A stretch of DNA of 44,352 bases from Prochlorococcus sp. AG-363-O16 (GTDB taxonomy: Bacteria > Cyanobacteriota > Cyanobacteriia > PCC-6307 > Cyanobiaceae), in NCBI GenBank assembly GCA_003280095.1, contig QCGA01000011.1, positions 1-44,352 of the forward strand, written 5' to 3'. The notes beneath the pieces are model-generated. The model saw only the letters and a list, made by a program, of their open reading frames with translations, was not told where the DNA came from and ran no database searches. Each line of letters begins with the position of its first letter. Within the stretch, counting starts at the first letter, position 1. The position numbers were made by a program, and so were the translations under genes. Positions 36,167 to 44,352 of this stretch are shown here, piece by piece.

Positions 36167-36664
36167 TTAATTTAATTGAATCCAAGCCTGATAAGCAACC
36201 AAAGCACAAGATACTGATAGATTTAAACTTCTGACTCCCTCTTCAAAATCATGAGTTACGGAACCTGGCATAGGAATTGTAATGATTGAGTCACAGGCAG
36301 AACGTACTGCTATAGGTAATCCTGTATCCTCTCTTCCAAATAATAAAATGTCACCAGCTTGAAACTTGAATTCACGAAGATCATCTCCACCATATTTACT
36401 ACATCCTAAAAGCCTATTAGAGGTTGATATTGTTGCTTGAAATGCATGGTAGTTAAGATAATTATGGATATTAACAAGATGCCAATAATCTAATCCTGCC
36501 CTTTTTAAATACTTGTCATTTAGAGAAAATCCCAGAGGACCTATTAACTCAAGTGGTAGGCAGAATGCAGCACATGTTCTAGCAATATTGCCCGTATTCG
36601 GTGGAATTTGAGGTTGATATAAAGCGATTCGTAGCTTTTCCTTTTGAATTTGAGTGTTAGTCAT
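36167..36664 (-). CDS. trmL: tRNA (cytidine/uridine-34 2'-O)-methyltransferase
   Basis: TrmL methylates the wobble nucleotide 34 of tRNA-Leu. The 165-aa SPOUT protein has ALYQPQIPPNTGNIARTC at the start, the middle LLFGREDTGLP and the trefoil-knot end IPMPG...VRSLNLSVSCALVAYQ. The order and length are normal. The ATG start overlaps the cobU stop by 8 bp. It lies on the same strand as the tRNA-Met gene, about 160 bp upstream of it. Confidence 0.93.
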   Translation of the reverse strand: MTNTQIQKEKLRIALYQPQIPPNTGNIARTCAAFCLPLELIGPLGFSLNDKYLKRAGLDYWHLVNIHNYLNYHAFQATISTSNRLLGCSKYGGDDLREFKFQAGDILLFGREDTGLPIAVRSACDSIITIPMPGSVTHDFEEGVRSLNLSVSCALVAYQAWIQLN

Positions 36665-37202
36665 TAATCTCTATCCCTATTAAAGAAAGGTTAATGGCTC
36701 GGCCTTGTACAACTAACCAAGTGGTGGTTGCATGGTGTTGTAGTTCCTGTGATAATTCACCCAATCTATCTCTAAATATGTTCCCTAAATCAGTATGTGG
36801 AACCACCCCCCAACCCACCTCCTCTACAACAAGTACAACTTTTGTTTTGGTATTAATCAGCGAATTCTTTAAGGAAAATGCAGCTCGCTTCCATTCGATT
36901 TCTGAGCGGGACAAATGTTCTAGTACATAACCTCCTAAGGAATCTATTAAGATCGAAACATTATTATCGGTCTGACAGATGACATCATTCAAATTTCTAG
37001 CTGTTTCTATGGTATTCCAATGAGAAGGCCTTCTATTCTTATGTATTTGAATACGATCTTTCCATCTATTATCATTAGATTCTGAGCTTCCAGTTGCAAT
37101 ATATAAAACAGTATCTGCGTCTTTAAGTAATTTTTCCGCCCATAAGCTTTTTCCACCTTTTGAAGGTCCTGTTACGATGGACAAATTACAATTATTCATC
37201 AT
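36657..37202 (-). CDS. cobU: Adenosylcobinamide kinase/guanylyltransferase
   Basis: CobU phosphorylates adenosylcobinamide and transfers GMP to it in late cobalamin (or pseudocobalamin) synthesis. The 181-aa protein has a P-loop TGPSKGGKS (residues 11-19), the HKNRRPSHWNTIE segment that includes the family's GMP-binding His, ILIDSLGGYVLEHL, and the end VVEEVGWGVVPHTDLGNIFRDRLGELSQ. The P-loop is GPSKGGKS instead of the common GG-x-RSGKS. Two ATGs sit at the start. Other cob genes are not in the window. Confidence 0.92.
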   Translation of the reverse strand: MMNNCNLSIVTGPSKGGKSLWAEKLLKDADTVLYIATGSSESNDNRWKDRIQIHKNRRPSHWNTIETARNLNDVICQTDNNVSILIDSLGGYVLEHLSRSEIEWKRAAFSLKNSLINTKTKVVLVVEEVGWGVVPHTDLGNIFRDRLGELSQELQHHATTTWLVVQGRAINLSLIGIEIND

Positions 37203-37350
37203 TAATATACTTTATTTAGCAATTGTAATTATTAGTCTAAAGGATAAATACAATAAAAGCAAATTATTGCACTCAGGAAAGAGATATCTCGATCTAGACT
37301 TCCTGATACTATGTTAAATTAGCTTTGTATTAGAAAATTGAAATTTGTCT

Positions 37351-37980
37351 ATGAATTCAATTAATTCCATAACCTTCTATGTAGGAATAATTCTGTTGTT
37401 ACTTACTATAGTCAATTTCTTCACCTCATCAGAAATTAGCCCTAGTTTTACTCGATCTGAAGCGATAGGTTCAATATCATCGATCCTTTTAATTCTTAAG
37501 GCTTTATTATCGACGGAATACAAAAGTAATAATGGTGAAGCAATTAATCTCAAGGGCAGTAATGTACTTAAAATAAAGGATGGCTTGCCAGACAATATAA
37601 AAGTAGAATTAGGTTGGGGAAGTCAATTACTGCTAACTGCCACTCCTGGCATTGTAATACTAGTGTATTGGAAGGACGCTATTCTTATCATTAGAGGATT
37701 GGTTGGAAATGGATTTTATATTCCAGGTTCGGTTACTAAATCAGTCATAGAAAAACAGAAACTTTTGTCACTTGTAAATACCAAATTATATCCTGGTAGA
37801 AAGGAATTTGATGGGATTTTGGATAATTTACCGTCGATAATGATATACCCATTAGGAGACTCAGGATGCGTAATACTCGGAGGTGCTAAAGAAAGGTGTT
37901 TTAGTATTTCAGATGAAAAATGGTTTGTTGGATGGTCTAAGAAGGTTTATAGTCTCTTACAAAGTTTGCAAGATTTATAA
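37351..37980 (+). CDS. CCB-type cytochrome b6 cofactor assembly factor
   Basis: The protein has about 209 residues and two N-terminal membrane helices (about 8-24 and 42-57), followed by a soluble domain with VELGWGSQLLLTATPGIVILVYW, FYIPGSVTKSV and VILGGAKERCFS. It resembles the cyanobacterial DUF2930/CCB2-CCB4 family, which helps attach heme ci to cytochrome b6 in the b6f complex (known from algae and plants). The start at ATG 37351 is preferred over the TTG at 37345. Its stop directly abuts the lptC stop on the other strand. Confidence 0.75.
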   Translation: MNSINSITFYVGIILLLLTIVNFFTSSEISPSFTRSEAIGSISSILLILKALLSTEYKSNNGEAINLKGSNVLKIKDGLPDNIKVELGWGSQLLLTATPGIVILVYWKDAILIIRGLVGNGFYIPGSVTKSVIEKQKLLSLVNTKLYPGRKEFDGILDNLPSIMIYPLGDSGCVILGGAKERCFSISDEKWFVGWSKKVYSLLQSLQDL

Positions 37981-38727
37981 TTAGAATTCAATTAGAGTTG
38001 TGACTTGAGATTTATTAGAAGAAAAGATAACGTTCCCATACTGATCCAAATCAAATTCCATACGGTCGCTTTTTGTAATTTGATTCAGTTGTTTTCTACT
38101 GTAATAGACTTCTCCTATTGCTATTAGACGATTTATTGACCAATTGTATTTGCATGAATTAGAGATTAATGATTCATTCTGTTGTTCTATACGACATTTT
38201 TCTATTATAAGGAATTCACTTTTCGAATTTCCAGAAAGGTTTATACCTTTTATATTGTGAGTTGAAGATTTATCAGATGAAATTCTCGTCCCTAGCACCG
38301 AACCTGAAGAATATATTTCTCCAGAATTAATATTCCATTTAATTTTGTCTGCTGTTATAAGATAGCTGGGTAGGATTACACGTTTAAATCTTACGTTACC
38401 TTCTAGAAGTATTACTTCTCCATCGTCTATTATTGTACCCAATAAAGCATTGACCTCAACCGAGGGTTGATTATCCTTATAAAGTATTATTTTTGGTTTT
38501 TGAGCTTTTACAAGACGTTGTTCTATATCATAAATAGCTTCAGGACTTATTAAATCCCAGTCTTTGTCTCCAATTTTATTTTTATGTTTTAGATGTAGGC
38601 TTCTAAAAACAAATGGGACTGTATCATTTTCTACTTTATTACCGTTATTCGAACATCCTGAAGTTATTAGGATTAAGAATAGAATCGAAATACTTATGAA
38701 GTCTTTGTTTAAATGACTAAAAAACAT
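37981..38727 (-). CDS. lptC: LptC-family LPS export lipoprotein
   Basis: The 248-aa protein has an N-terminal hydrophobic segment and a lipobox-like ITSGC (Cys at about 25), so it is likely a lipoprotein at the inner membrane facing the periplasm. The beta-rich repeats (IIDDGEVILLEGNVRF, LITADKIKWNINSGEIYSSGSV) are typical of LptC/OstA-like proteins, which carry lipopolysaccharide to the outer membrane. Its ATG overlaps the metG stop by 1 nt. The lipobox deviates slightly (T-S-G-C), so lipidation is inferred. Confidence 0.78.
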   Translation of the reverse strand: MFFSHLNKDFISISILFLILITSGCSNNGNKVENDTVPFVFRSLHLKHKNKIGDKDWDLISPEAIYDIEQRLVKAQKPKIILYKDNQPSVEVNALLGTIIDDGEVILLEGNVRFKRVILPSYLITADKIKWNINSGEIYSSGSVLGTRISSDKSSTHNIKGINLSGNSKSEFLIIEKCRIEQQNESLISNSCKYNWSINRLIAIGEVYYSRKQLNQITKSDRMEFDLDQYGNVIFSSNKSQVTTLIEF

Positions 38728-40253
38728 TAATCTAATTTATTTAAAATTGGCTGAGGTTCAGGAAGTTTGTTACCAGGGACTAAAAGTCCCCAATTCAAAT
38801 CTAAGGTCCAGTTACTATTATTGAATTGATAGGACAATTGTTGCATTATTTTTGATGATAATTCAGGAACGATTGGGGCCAATAAAATTCCAATAATACG
38901 AGTTGATTCTAAAACACAGTAAATGTCTTCTGAAACCTTTTGAATATCATCTGTCCTGATAACCTTCCATGGTTGACTTTCGTTGAGGTATATATTCGAT
39001 GCGCTAGCAAGGTTTAATATGGATTCAGCTGCTTCATGAAAGCTAATTTTGGAATAATTAGTAATTGCCGATTTAATAGATTCTTCTGCAACTGAAGCAA
39101 GAATATGAGATTTTATATTACTTATATTTATTAAGGGAATCCCATTGTCAAACCATTTTCTGGACATTGATAATGTCCGATTCAAAAGATTACCGATGAT
39201 GTTTGCAAGATCATTATTGACTATATTGACTAACCTTTCTTTTTGAAAATCTCCATCGCTTCCAAACTTTATATCTCTGAGCAAATACCATCTAATTGGG
39301 TCTGATCCGTAAGTACTGATTAACTCTGCTGGATCAATGATATTACCGAGAGATTTTCCCATTTTTTGACCTTCTCGAGTTAGAAATCCATGGCCAAATA
39401 ATTTATTTGGTATTGGCAATCCTGCAGACAAAAGCATTGCAGGCCAATAAACAGCGTGAAAACGAAGTATATCCTTACCAACCATATGAACTGAAGCAGG
39501 CCAGCCTAATTTACCTAAATTATCAAGACTTGTGGAAGTATGACTTAGAAATAAAGCTGTCAAGTAACCAACTAAAGCGTCAAACCAAACGTAAAAGGTA
39601 TGTTCTGAATAACCAGGAACTGGTATACCCCATTTCAGATTTACTCTCGATATAGAAAAATCACGTAGGCCTTGTTTTACGAAATTTTTTATTTCATTGC
39701 GTCGACTTTCAGGAAAGATAAAGTCTTCCCTATTGATTAAACTCTCTATTTGAGTTTGAAAACGTGAGAGTCTAAAAAATAGATTTTCTTCATCCTTCCA
39801 TTCGAGGACTTTCTGATGCAATTCACATTTATGCTCCTTTAGATTGGGATCTACATCCTTATACTCCTCACAACCTATGCAATACCATCCTTGCTGTCTG
39901 CCCATATATATATCGCCGGAATCATTAATTCGATCAAAGAAAGAATTAACAATGTTTGTATGAATTTCACTAGAAGTCCTAACGAATCGGTCATGAGACA
40001 TTGACCAATTTGCCCAAAGCTCCTGATAAACTTGAGAAACCTCATCGCAATGTTGTTGTGGTGATATATTTTTTGCTTCTGCAGAACGCTCAATTTTCTG
40101 TCCATGTTCATCAACACCTGTGATAAAAATTACATCATGTCCTTGATATCTGTTAAATCTTGCTAATGCATCACAAGCTATGGTGGTATAAGTACTACCT
40201 AGATGAGGCTTGTCATTTACGTAAAAAAGTGGGGTGGTTAGTGTGTAAGGCAT
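38727..40253 (-). CDS. metG: Methionyl-tRNA synthetase
   Basis: The 508-aa protein charges tRNA-Met. It has the class I HIGH-type motif in KPHLGSTYTT (residues 16-20), a zinc-binding knuckle (CIGCEEY...CELH, about residues 123-145), the KMSKS-type motif GQKMGKSLGN near residue 298, and a helical anticodon-binding domain. It lacks the C-terminal tRNA-binding (OB) extension, which is common in cyanobacteria. The ATG is at 40251-40253 and the stop overlaps lptC. Confidence 0.96.
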   Translation of the reverse strand: MPYTLTTPLFYVNDKPHLGSTYTTIACDALARFNRYQGHDVIFITGVDEHGQKIERSAEAKNISPQQHCDEVSQVYQELWANWSMSHDRFVRTSSEIHTNIVNSFFDRINDSGDIYMGRQQGWYCIGCEEYKDVDPNLKEHKCELHQKVLEWKDEENLFFRLSRFQTQIESLINREDFIFPESRRNEIKNFVKQGLRDFSISRVNLKWGIPVPGYSEHTFYVWFDALVGYLTALFLSHTSTSLDNLGKLGWPASVHMVGKDILRFHAVYWPAMLLSAGLPIPNKLFGHGFLTREGQKMGKSLGNIIDPAELISTYGSDPIRWYLLRDIKFGSDGDFQKERLVNIVNNDLANIIGNLLNRTLSMSRKWFDNGIPLINISNIKSHILASVAEESIKSAITNYSKISFHEAAESILNLASASNIYLNESQPWKVIRTDDIQKVSEDIYCVLESTRIIGILLAPIVPELSSKIMQQLSYQFNNSNWTLDLNWGLLVPGNKLPEPQPILNKLD

Positions 40254-40272
40254 ATTTCAATAATAGATCATC

Positions 40273-40332
40273 TGTACAAGTAAAAAGGTTTTGTCATTTA
40301 TCGACGATAAAAGAATAATATGTTTGTACAAA
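40273..40332. promoter_or_regulatory. Paired TGTACA palindromes around a short dyad upstream of metG
   Basis: TGTACAA (40273-40279) and the palindrome TTTGTACAAA (40323-40332) flank the dyad TTTATCG-A-CGATAAA (40297-40311). All lie in the 100 bp between the RNase stop and metG. They could be regulator sites or RNA structure; AT-rich DNA makes chance palindromes fairly likely. Confidence 0.3.
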
Positions 40333-40353
40333 TCAGACATGCCCTAAAAATCA

Positions 40354-41712
40354 CTAAGATTTCTTGACGGTGAAATGTAATGACTGATCCGCAAGGCATG
40401 ATCTAGTTAATTTGAGCTTTAAATGTTGGCCTATATTAATAGAATCTGCTTGTTCAAGTATCATAGAGATATTCATTTCAAGGCTAGCTATGTAGACCAA
40501 AGCAACTTTATTAGACTTGTTGAGCCATTTTAAAAAAACAGCTTCAACGACTGAATCGTCTCGAGTTTGAAACCACTTTACTAGACAATGTCTATTACTA
40601 GAACGGGTTAATTTGTTAGCCTCATTGATTCTGATATCGACTTGTTTAATTAAATCTTCTAATTCAATAGTATTATATATTTGATTACTTCGTAAATGGC
40701 CTATGATTTGTCTATGGTTTATAAGATCTATATACCTACGTATTGGGGATGACAAATGTGCATAACATTCTAGGCCTAAACTGTAATGTTCATTTGCTTT
40801 TGTAGAATATAATGCTCTTGAAAAACCTTCCATAAGAAGTAAATTATTTACTCTTGTTTCGTTTAGACTTTGATCGAATGAGCCATTATTTCTTCGGTAC
40901 TTTTGCGCCTGGCTCCGATAAATTAGGGGTATTTTGTTGTTTAAGGCATATTTTGCAGCTATGTGCCCTAAAAGGATCATGGCCTCACTGATTAGCTTTC
41001 GTGAAGGAGTTGGTGTAATAAACCTTATGGTTATCTTATTATCAGAGGATTTGAATCTGCCTTCAGTTTGCTCTATAGAAATTGAGCCATTTTTATGTCT
41101 CAGATTAGACCGATTAGTCAAAACCTTAGAAAGTTTAGCAAGTTGCCAGTCTTCTGATGGTGATAGTTCTATTAACTCATCAGCCTCTTCATAACTTAGA
41201 GAGTATGTTGGCTTGATTAAACTCTGACAAATTCTTGACCTTCTGATTTCTCCTTCGTCTGTAAGAATTACATTAAAACTTAATGCAGGGGTAACTCGTC
41301 CTTGCTTTAAATTTAAAACTTTAGTAACAAGATCATGCGGGAGCATAGTTATTGATTTCTCCGGTAAATAAAGGCTAGTAGCTCTAGTTCTCGCTTCTTG
41401 ATCAATTAGGCTATCTTGGCTAATCAATGAAGCAGGATCTGCAATATGAATCCAAAGGCTGATTTCATTGTTTACTTTTTCTACAGATATTGCATCATCA
41501 TTTTCCTCTGAATCTGCATCATCAATTACAAAAGTCCTAATCTCAGTCAAGTCTTCTCTTTGAGTTTCTATGTATTTTTTTGTTTTACTATAATAGTCAA
41601 TTAGGTTCTTAGATTCCTTAAGAACTTCGTCTGAAAACAATGCTGACCATCTGGTCCTAGAAGTGATGGTAATTGGTGATTTAACGTCCTTGCTTGGCAA
41701 ATCTAAAATCAA
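40354..41712 (-). CDS. RNase II/R-family exoribonuclease, short plastid-like form
   Basis: The 452-aa protein is a 3'-5' exoribonuclease with an intact RNB active site: [16 protein letters not shown] at 63-78, with Asp at 64, 72 and 73; Glu replaces one usual Asp at 70, as in plastid RNR1. The N-terminal cold-shock domains and a clear C-terminal S1 domain are absent, so it is nearly only the RNB domain. The start is a TTG that overlaps the rpsR stop (TTGA), so it is translationally coupled to rpsR. It differs from the Zam-type protein in this window, which has lost these aspartates. Confidence 0.87.
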   Translation of the reverse strand: MILDLPSKDVKSPITITSRTRWSALFSDEVLKESKNLIDYYSKTKKYIETQREDLTEIRTFVIDDADSEENDDAISVEKVNNEISLWIHIADPASLISQDSLIDQEARTRATSLYLPEKSITMLPHDLVTKVLNLKQGRVTPALSFNVILTDEGEIRRSRICQSLIKPTYSLSYEEADELIELSPSEDWQLAKLSKVLTNRSNLRHKNGSISIEQTEGRFKSSDNKITIRFITPTPSRKLISEAMILLGHIAAKYALNNKIPLIYRSQAQKYRRNNGSFDQSLNETRVNNLLLMEGFSRALYSTKANEHYSLGLECYAHLSSPIRRYIDLINHRQIIGHLRSNQIYNTIELEDLIKQVDIRINEANKLTRSSNRHCLVKWFQTRDDSVVEAVFLKWLNKSNKVALVYIASLEMNISMILEQADSINIGQHLKLKLTRSCLADQSLHFTVKKS

Positions 41713-41930
41713 CCCTCCGGATTCACAAAAGGAAGCAGAGCAACTATCCTTGCTCGTTTAACTGCTGTAGTCAAATCACGCTGTTGTTTAGCCGTAAGTC
41801 CTGTCAACCTTCTTGGCAAAATCTTTCCTCGATCCGTAATGAATTTCTTTAGGAGTTCAACATCTTTGTAGTCGATGGGATCTCCTGGCTTAATTGGAGA
41901 TAAACGCTTTTTAAAAAAAGAACTGGACAT
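41709..41930 (-). CDS. rpsR: 30S ribosomal protein S18
   Basis: The 73-aa protein has the S18 core [23 protein letters not shown] and [20 protein letters not shown]. The N-terminus is short and the length normal. It lies 36 bp after rpmG and overlaps the RNase start by 4 nt. The rpmG-rpsR-RNase order is common in picocyanobacteria. Confidence 0.97.
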   Translation of the reverse strand: MSSSFFKKRLSPIKPGDPIDYKDVELLKKFITDRGKILPRRLTGLTAKQQRDLTTAVKRARIVALLPFVNPEG

Positions 41931-41966
41931 TTGTCGAACGGAGAGAGGGTTGTGTGAACTGCAGAG

Positions 41967-42161
41967 TTATTTGATCTCCTTATGGGGAGTTGCCTTATTG
42001 CAGTGAGGGCAGAATTTCTTGATTTCCAGCCGTTCGGTAGTATTCCGGCGGTTCTTCTCTGTGGTGTATCGGGACACCCCTGGAGACCGCTTGGCGGGAT
42101 TGGACCGGCATTCAGTGCACTCGAGAGTGACAACTATCCGGACGCCCTTGTTTTTTGCCAT
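41967..42161 (-). CDS. rpmG: 50S ribosomal protein L33
   Basis: The 64-aa protein begins [18 protein letters not shown] and has two zinc-binding Cys pairs, CTEC and CPHC. It therefore is the zinc-containing form of L33. The frame runs on to 42206, but the ATG at 42159-42161 gives the family start. It is divergent from pheT. Confidence 0.96.
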   Translation of the reverse strand: MAKNKGVRIVVTLECTECRSNPAKRSPGVSRYTTEKNRRNTTERLEIKKFCPHCNKATPHKEIK

Positions 42162-42280
42162 GAAGGACGTTTCGCCGCAATAGCGAAGCGATGAATAATC
42201 ATTCATACTACAAGGCCGCCCAAAATCGATAAAAAGCCTTTTTTGATTCGTAGGAGCATGTTCTATGAGATTATTTGCTG

Positions 42281-44352
42281 ATGAGGGTTTCGCTTTCCTG
42301 GCTAAAAGACTTAGTAGAGGTCACAGAACCAGTAGGTGTTCTGTCGGAAAGGCTATCTATGGCTGGTTTTGAGGTAGAGAGTATTGAGGACCAGGCGGAA
42401 TCAGTCAAAGGAATTGTTGTCGGTTACGTCGAAACCTGCAAACCGCATCCGAATGCCGATAAATTAACTGTATGTCAAGTCAAAATTGGATCTAAAGAGA
42501 CAGTACAAATTGTATGTGGAGCCAATAACATTAAAAATAACATCCATGTACCTGTTGCAACTGTTGGTACAATTCTTACAAAAAATAATCTAAAAATTAA
42601 ATCAAACGTAATTAGAGGTATTGAGAGCCATGGCATGATCTGTTCTTTAGCAGAAATGGGACTAGAGGAGAACTCTGAGGGTATTGCCATACTTGATCAA
42701 CAGCAATACAAGAAACCCTTAATAGCAGGACAAAAAATTGAAAAAGTGTTTAACTTAACTGACTCGATAATAGATGTAGCAATAACTGCTAATAGACCAG
42801 ATGGAATGTCTATGGTTGGCATAGCCAGAGAAGTATCTGCGCTGACTGGGGGAACATTAAAATTGCCTCAATTAGTTAGTCTTGATGGAATTGAATTCGA
42901 AAGATTCTCACTAATGCAATCAGATCAGAAAGAAGAAATTGATATTTATACAATCACAAACATAATAAATATAAAATCAAATGGAGATTCACCTATATGG
43001 CTAAAGAAAAGATTAGAGAACTACGGAATCAAAACAATAAATACAATTGTTGACATCACTAATTTTGTCATGCTTGAACAAGGGCAACCACTTCATGCCT
43101 TCGATGGAGATAAACTCGAAAAAATCACAAATAAAGAGGTAAAAGCAGAGAGCTTTGCTCTTAGGAAGGCAATAGATGGAGAGATATTTGAGGCATTAGA
43201 CAATCAGAAATATAAACTAAGAAGTTCTTCTATAGTTATTACCTGCAATAACTATCCAATAGCATTAGCAGGTGTAATAGGTAGTAAAGATACTGGAGTA
43301 ACAACTCAGACTAAAAACATATGGCTTGAATCAGCCATATTCAAATCAGAACAAGTAAGGAACACTTCTAGATCTATAGGTTTAAGAACTGAATCAAGCA
43401 GTAGATTTGAAAAAGGCATCTCCGAAAGGATGACCCTACCCACAGCAAAAAGAGCTGAAGAATTAGTAACCAAATTAACTGGAGGAGATGTGAAGAAGAG
43501 ATATGTTGACTGGGAAATGAAACAAGAAATCCTACCAATTATACTTAGAAGGTCAGCACTACAAAAAATACTAGGTCCACTAAGCATTAATAAAAAATCA
43601 AATTCCGACAGTAATCAAAATAGTAAGGATATTCTAAAAGAATGTTGCGATTCGGATAATTTGCAACCTAATATTGGTGACATAAAGATAGAGCAAACAT
43701 TGGAATCTCTTGGTTGTAAACTGACAAAAGATGTTGATAGATGGAATGTTTTGGTACCACCTTACAGAGAAAAAGATCTAATTAGAGAAATTGATCTTAT
43801 AGAGGAAGTTGCAAGATTAATAGGTTATGACAATTTTTCATCAAATTTGCCTGAACCACTGAAACCGGGAGGCCTATCAAATGAACAAAAGGCTGAAAGA
43901 ATCCTCCGAGATAAATTAACTTCAGTCGGACTACAAGAAGTGAATTGTTTTTCATTAGTTGGCCCTAGCGAAGAGAAGAATAATAGAGTTGAAATAACGA
44001 ATCCATTGCTTGCAGAAACAGCATTTCTAAGAAACAATCTTTGGGAGGAACACTTAAATATTGCTCAACGTAACTTAAAGTCATTCCAAGCAGGTTGCTG
44101 GATTTTTGAAATTGGTGATATCTACACAACCGAGGAAATGAAAATAAACCAAATTAAAATCCTATCTGGAATTATTACTGGAGAAAATGTTCTAGAACAT
44201 TGGACAAGTAGTGGTAAACCATCTTATCCTAATTATTATGATGCAAGAGGTTACTTACAATCGGTATTTCAGGCATTAAAGCTTGACATACAAGATAAAG
44301 CTCTAGCTGATAATCCCATATTGCATCCTGGTAGAGCGGCTAAATTAATAAT
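42281..44352 (+). CDS. pheT: Phenylalanyl-tRNA synthetase beta subunit, partial
   Basis: The protein begins [20 protein letters not shown], as PheT does, and continues in one open frame to the window edge (about 690 of some 810 codons). Visible are the tRNA-binding OB domain ([15 protein letters not shown]), the B3/B4 region with [14 protein letters not shown] and [10 protein letters not shown], and the B5 region [29 protein letters not shown] lineage-type insert of about 30 residues ([13 protein letters not shown]...) precedes B5. It forms the alpha2-beta2 enzyme with PheS, which is not in the window. Confidence 0.95.
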   Translation, partial: MRVSLSWLKDLVEVTEPVGVLSERLSMAGFEVESIEDQAESVKGIVVGYVETCKPHPNADKLTVCQVKIGSKETVQIVCGANNIKNNIHVPVATVGTILTKNNLKIKSNVIRGIESHGMICSLAEMGLEENSEGIAILDQQQYKKPLIAGQKIEKVFNLTDSIIDVAITANRPDGMSMVGIAREVSALTGGTLKLPQLVSLDGIEFERFSLMQSDQKEEIDIYTITNIINIKSNGDSPIWLKKRLENYGIKTINTIVDITNFVMLEQGQPLHAFDGDKLEKITNKEVKAESFALRKAIDGEIFEALDNQKYKLRSSSIVITCNNYPIALAGVIGSKDTGVTTQTKNIWLESAIFKSEQVRNTSRSIGLRTESSSRFEKGISERMTLPTAKRAEELVTKLTGGDVKKRYVDWEMKQEILPIILRRSALQKILGPLSINKKSNSDSNQNSKDILKECCDSDNLQPNIGDIKIEQTLESLGCKLTKDVDRWNVLVPPYREKDLIREIDLIEEVARLIGYDNFSSNLPEPLKPGGLSNEQKAERILRDKLTSVGLQEVNCFSLVGPSEEKNNRVEITNPLLAETAFLRNNLWEEHLNIAQRNLKSFQAGCWIFEIGDIYTTEEMKINQIKILSGIITGENVLEHWTSSGKPSYPNYYDARGYLQSVFQALKLDIQDKALADNPILHPGRAAKLI

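Noticed and set aside
39860-39885. Sequence like the ACTCCTCACAC core of the cyanobacterial small RNA Yfr1
   Set aside because: It lies inside the zinc-knuckle coding part of metG, differs at the last bases and has no hairpin or T-run beside it.
42180-42280. Possible attenuator before pheT (AAGGC...GCCTTTTTT)
   Set aside because: The stem has only 5 bp with a 19-nt loop, and I found no leader peptide rich in Phe codons.
1-44352. Insertion sequences, prophage, CRISPR array, toxin-antitoxin or defence genes
   Set aside because: No transposase, integrase, regularly spaced repeats or typical defence domains were seen on either strand.

Overview
The window comes from the genome of a picocyanobacterium of the Prochlorococcus / marine Synechococcus / Cyanobium lineage, or of the related photosynthetic organelle of Paulinella (the chromatophore). 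The evidence is a large ChlH, a likely Psb30 micropeptide, a CCB-type cytochrome b6 assembly factor, Ycf20, UPF0182, paired half-size Gdt1 proteins, DUF3038/DUF4335, DUF2949 and DUF2996 proteins, a tRNA without encoded CCA, and clearly AT-rich DNA. A folP gene interrupted by an in-frame stop, an FtsH without its first membrane helix and many TTG starts hint at a reduced genome. They do not decide between a reduced free-living strain and a chromatophore; I lean slightly to the latter.

Layout. 1-515: 3' part of folP with an internal stop. 545-4570 (-): chlH, facing folP. 4688-7632 (+): dapB, a two-helix membrane protein, a UbiH-like FAD monooxygenase and DUF2949. 7623-8141 (-): apt. 8235-11647 (+): DUF3038 and DUF4335, two AT-rich membrane proteins, a methyltransferase and a thioredoxin-like protein. 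11662-16324 (-): a candidate 55-aa microprotein, mfd and a lineage-specific protein. 16412-17146 (+): terC. 17153-26265 (-): fmt-tldE-tldD, DUF2996, a membrane protein with an acidic tail, ubiX, zam, two Gdt1 halves and a Cys-cluster protein. 26393 (+): 27-aa Psb30-like peptide with a terminator. 26578-28476 (-): recJ. 28542-29632 (+): HAD phosphatase and ycf20. 29764-29943 (-): rpmF. 30094-34690 (+): ftsH and UPF0182. 34759-35367 (-): 2-Cys peroxiredoxin. 35583-35861 (+): small lineage-specific protein. 35935-37202 (-): tRNA-Met, trmL and cobU. 37351-37980 (+): CCB-type factor. 37981-42161 (-): lptC, metG, RNase II-like, rpsR and rpmG. 42281-end (+): pheT, cut by the window edge.

Most genes are housekeeping: chlorophyll, lysine and folate synthesis, translation and its start (fmt, metG, pheT, rpsR, rpmG, rpmF), RNA decay, transcription-coupled repair, recombination, redox defence and membrane biogenesis. 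Genes are tightly packed, with 1-4 nt stop/start overlaps (tldD/tldE, tldE/fmt, ubiX/next gene, metG/lptC, rpsR/RNase). With the short genes counted, no stretch over about 300 bp lacks a gene. I saw no insertion sequence, phage, CRISPR array or defence island, and no clearly new multi-gene system. The most unusual items are the interrupted folP, the FtsH N-terminus, the catalytically degenerate RNB protein, a perfect 24-bp palindrome between chlH and dapB, and two micropeptide genes.
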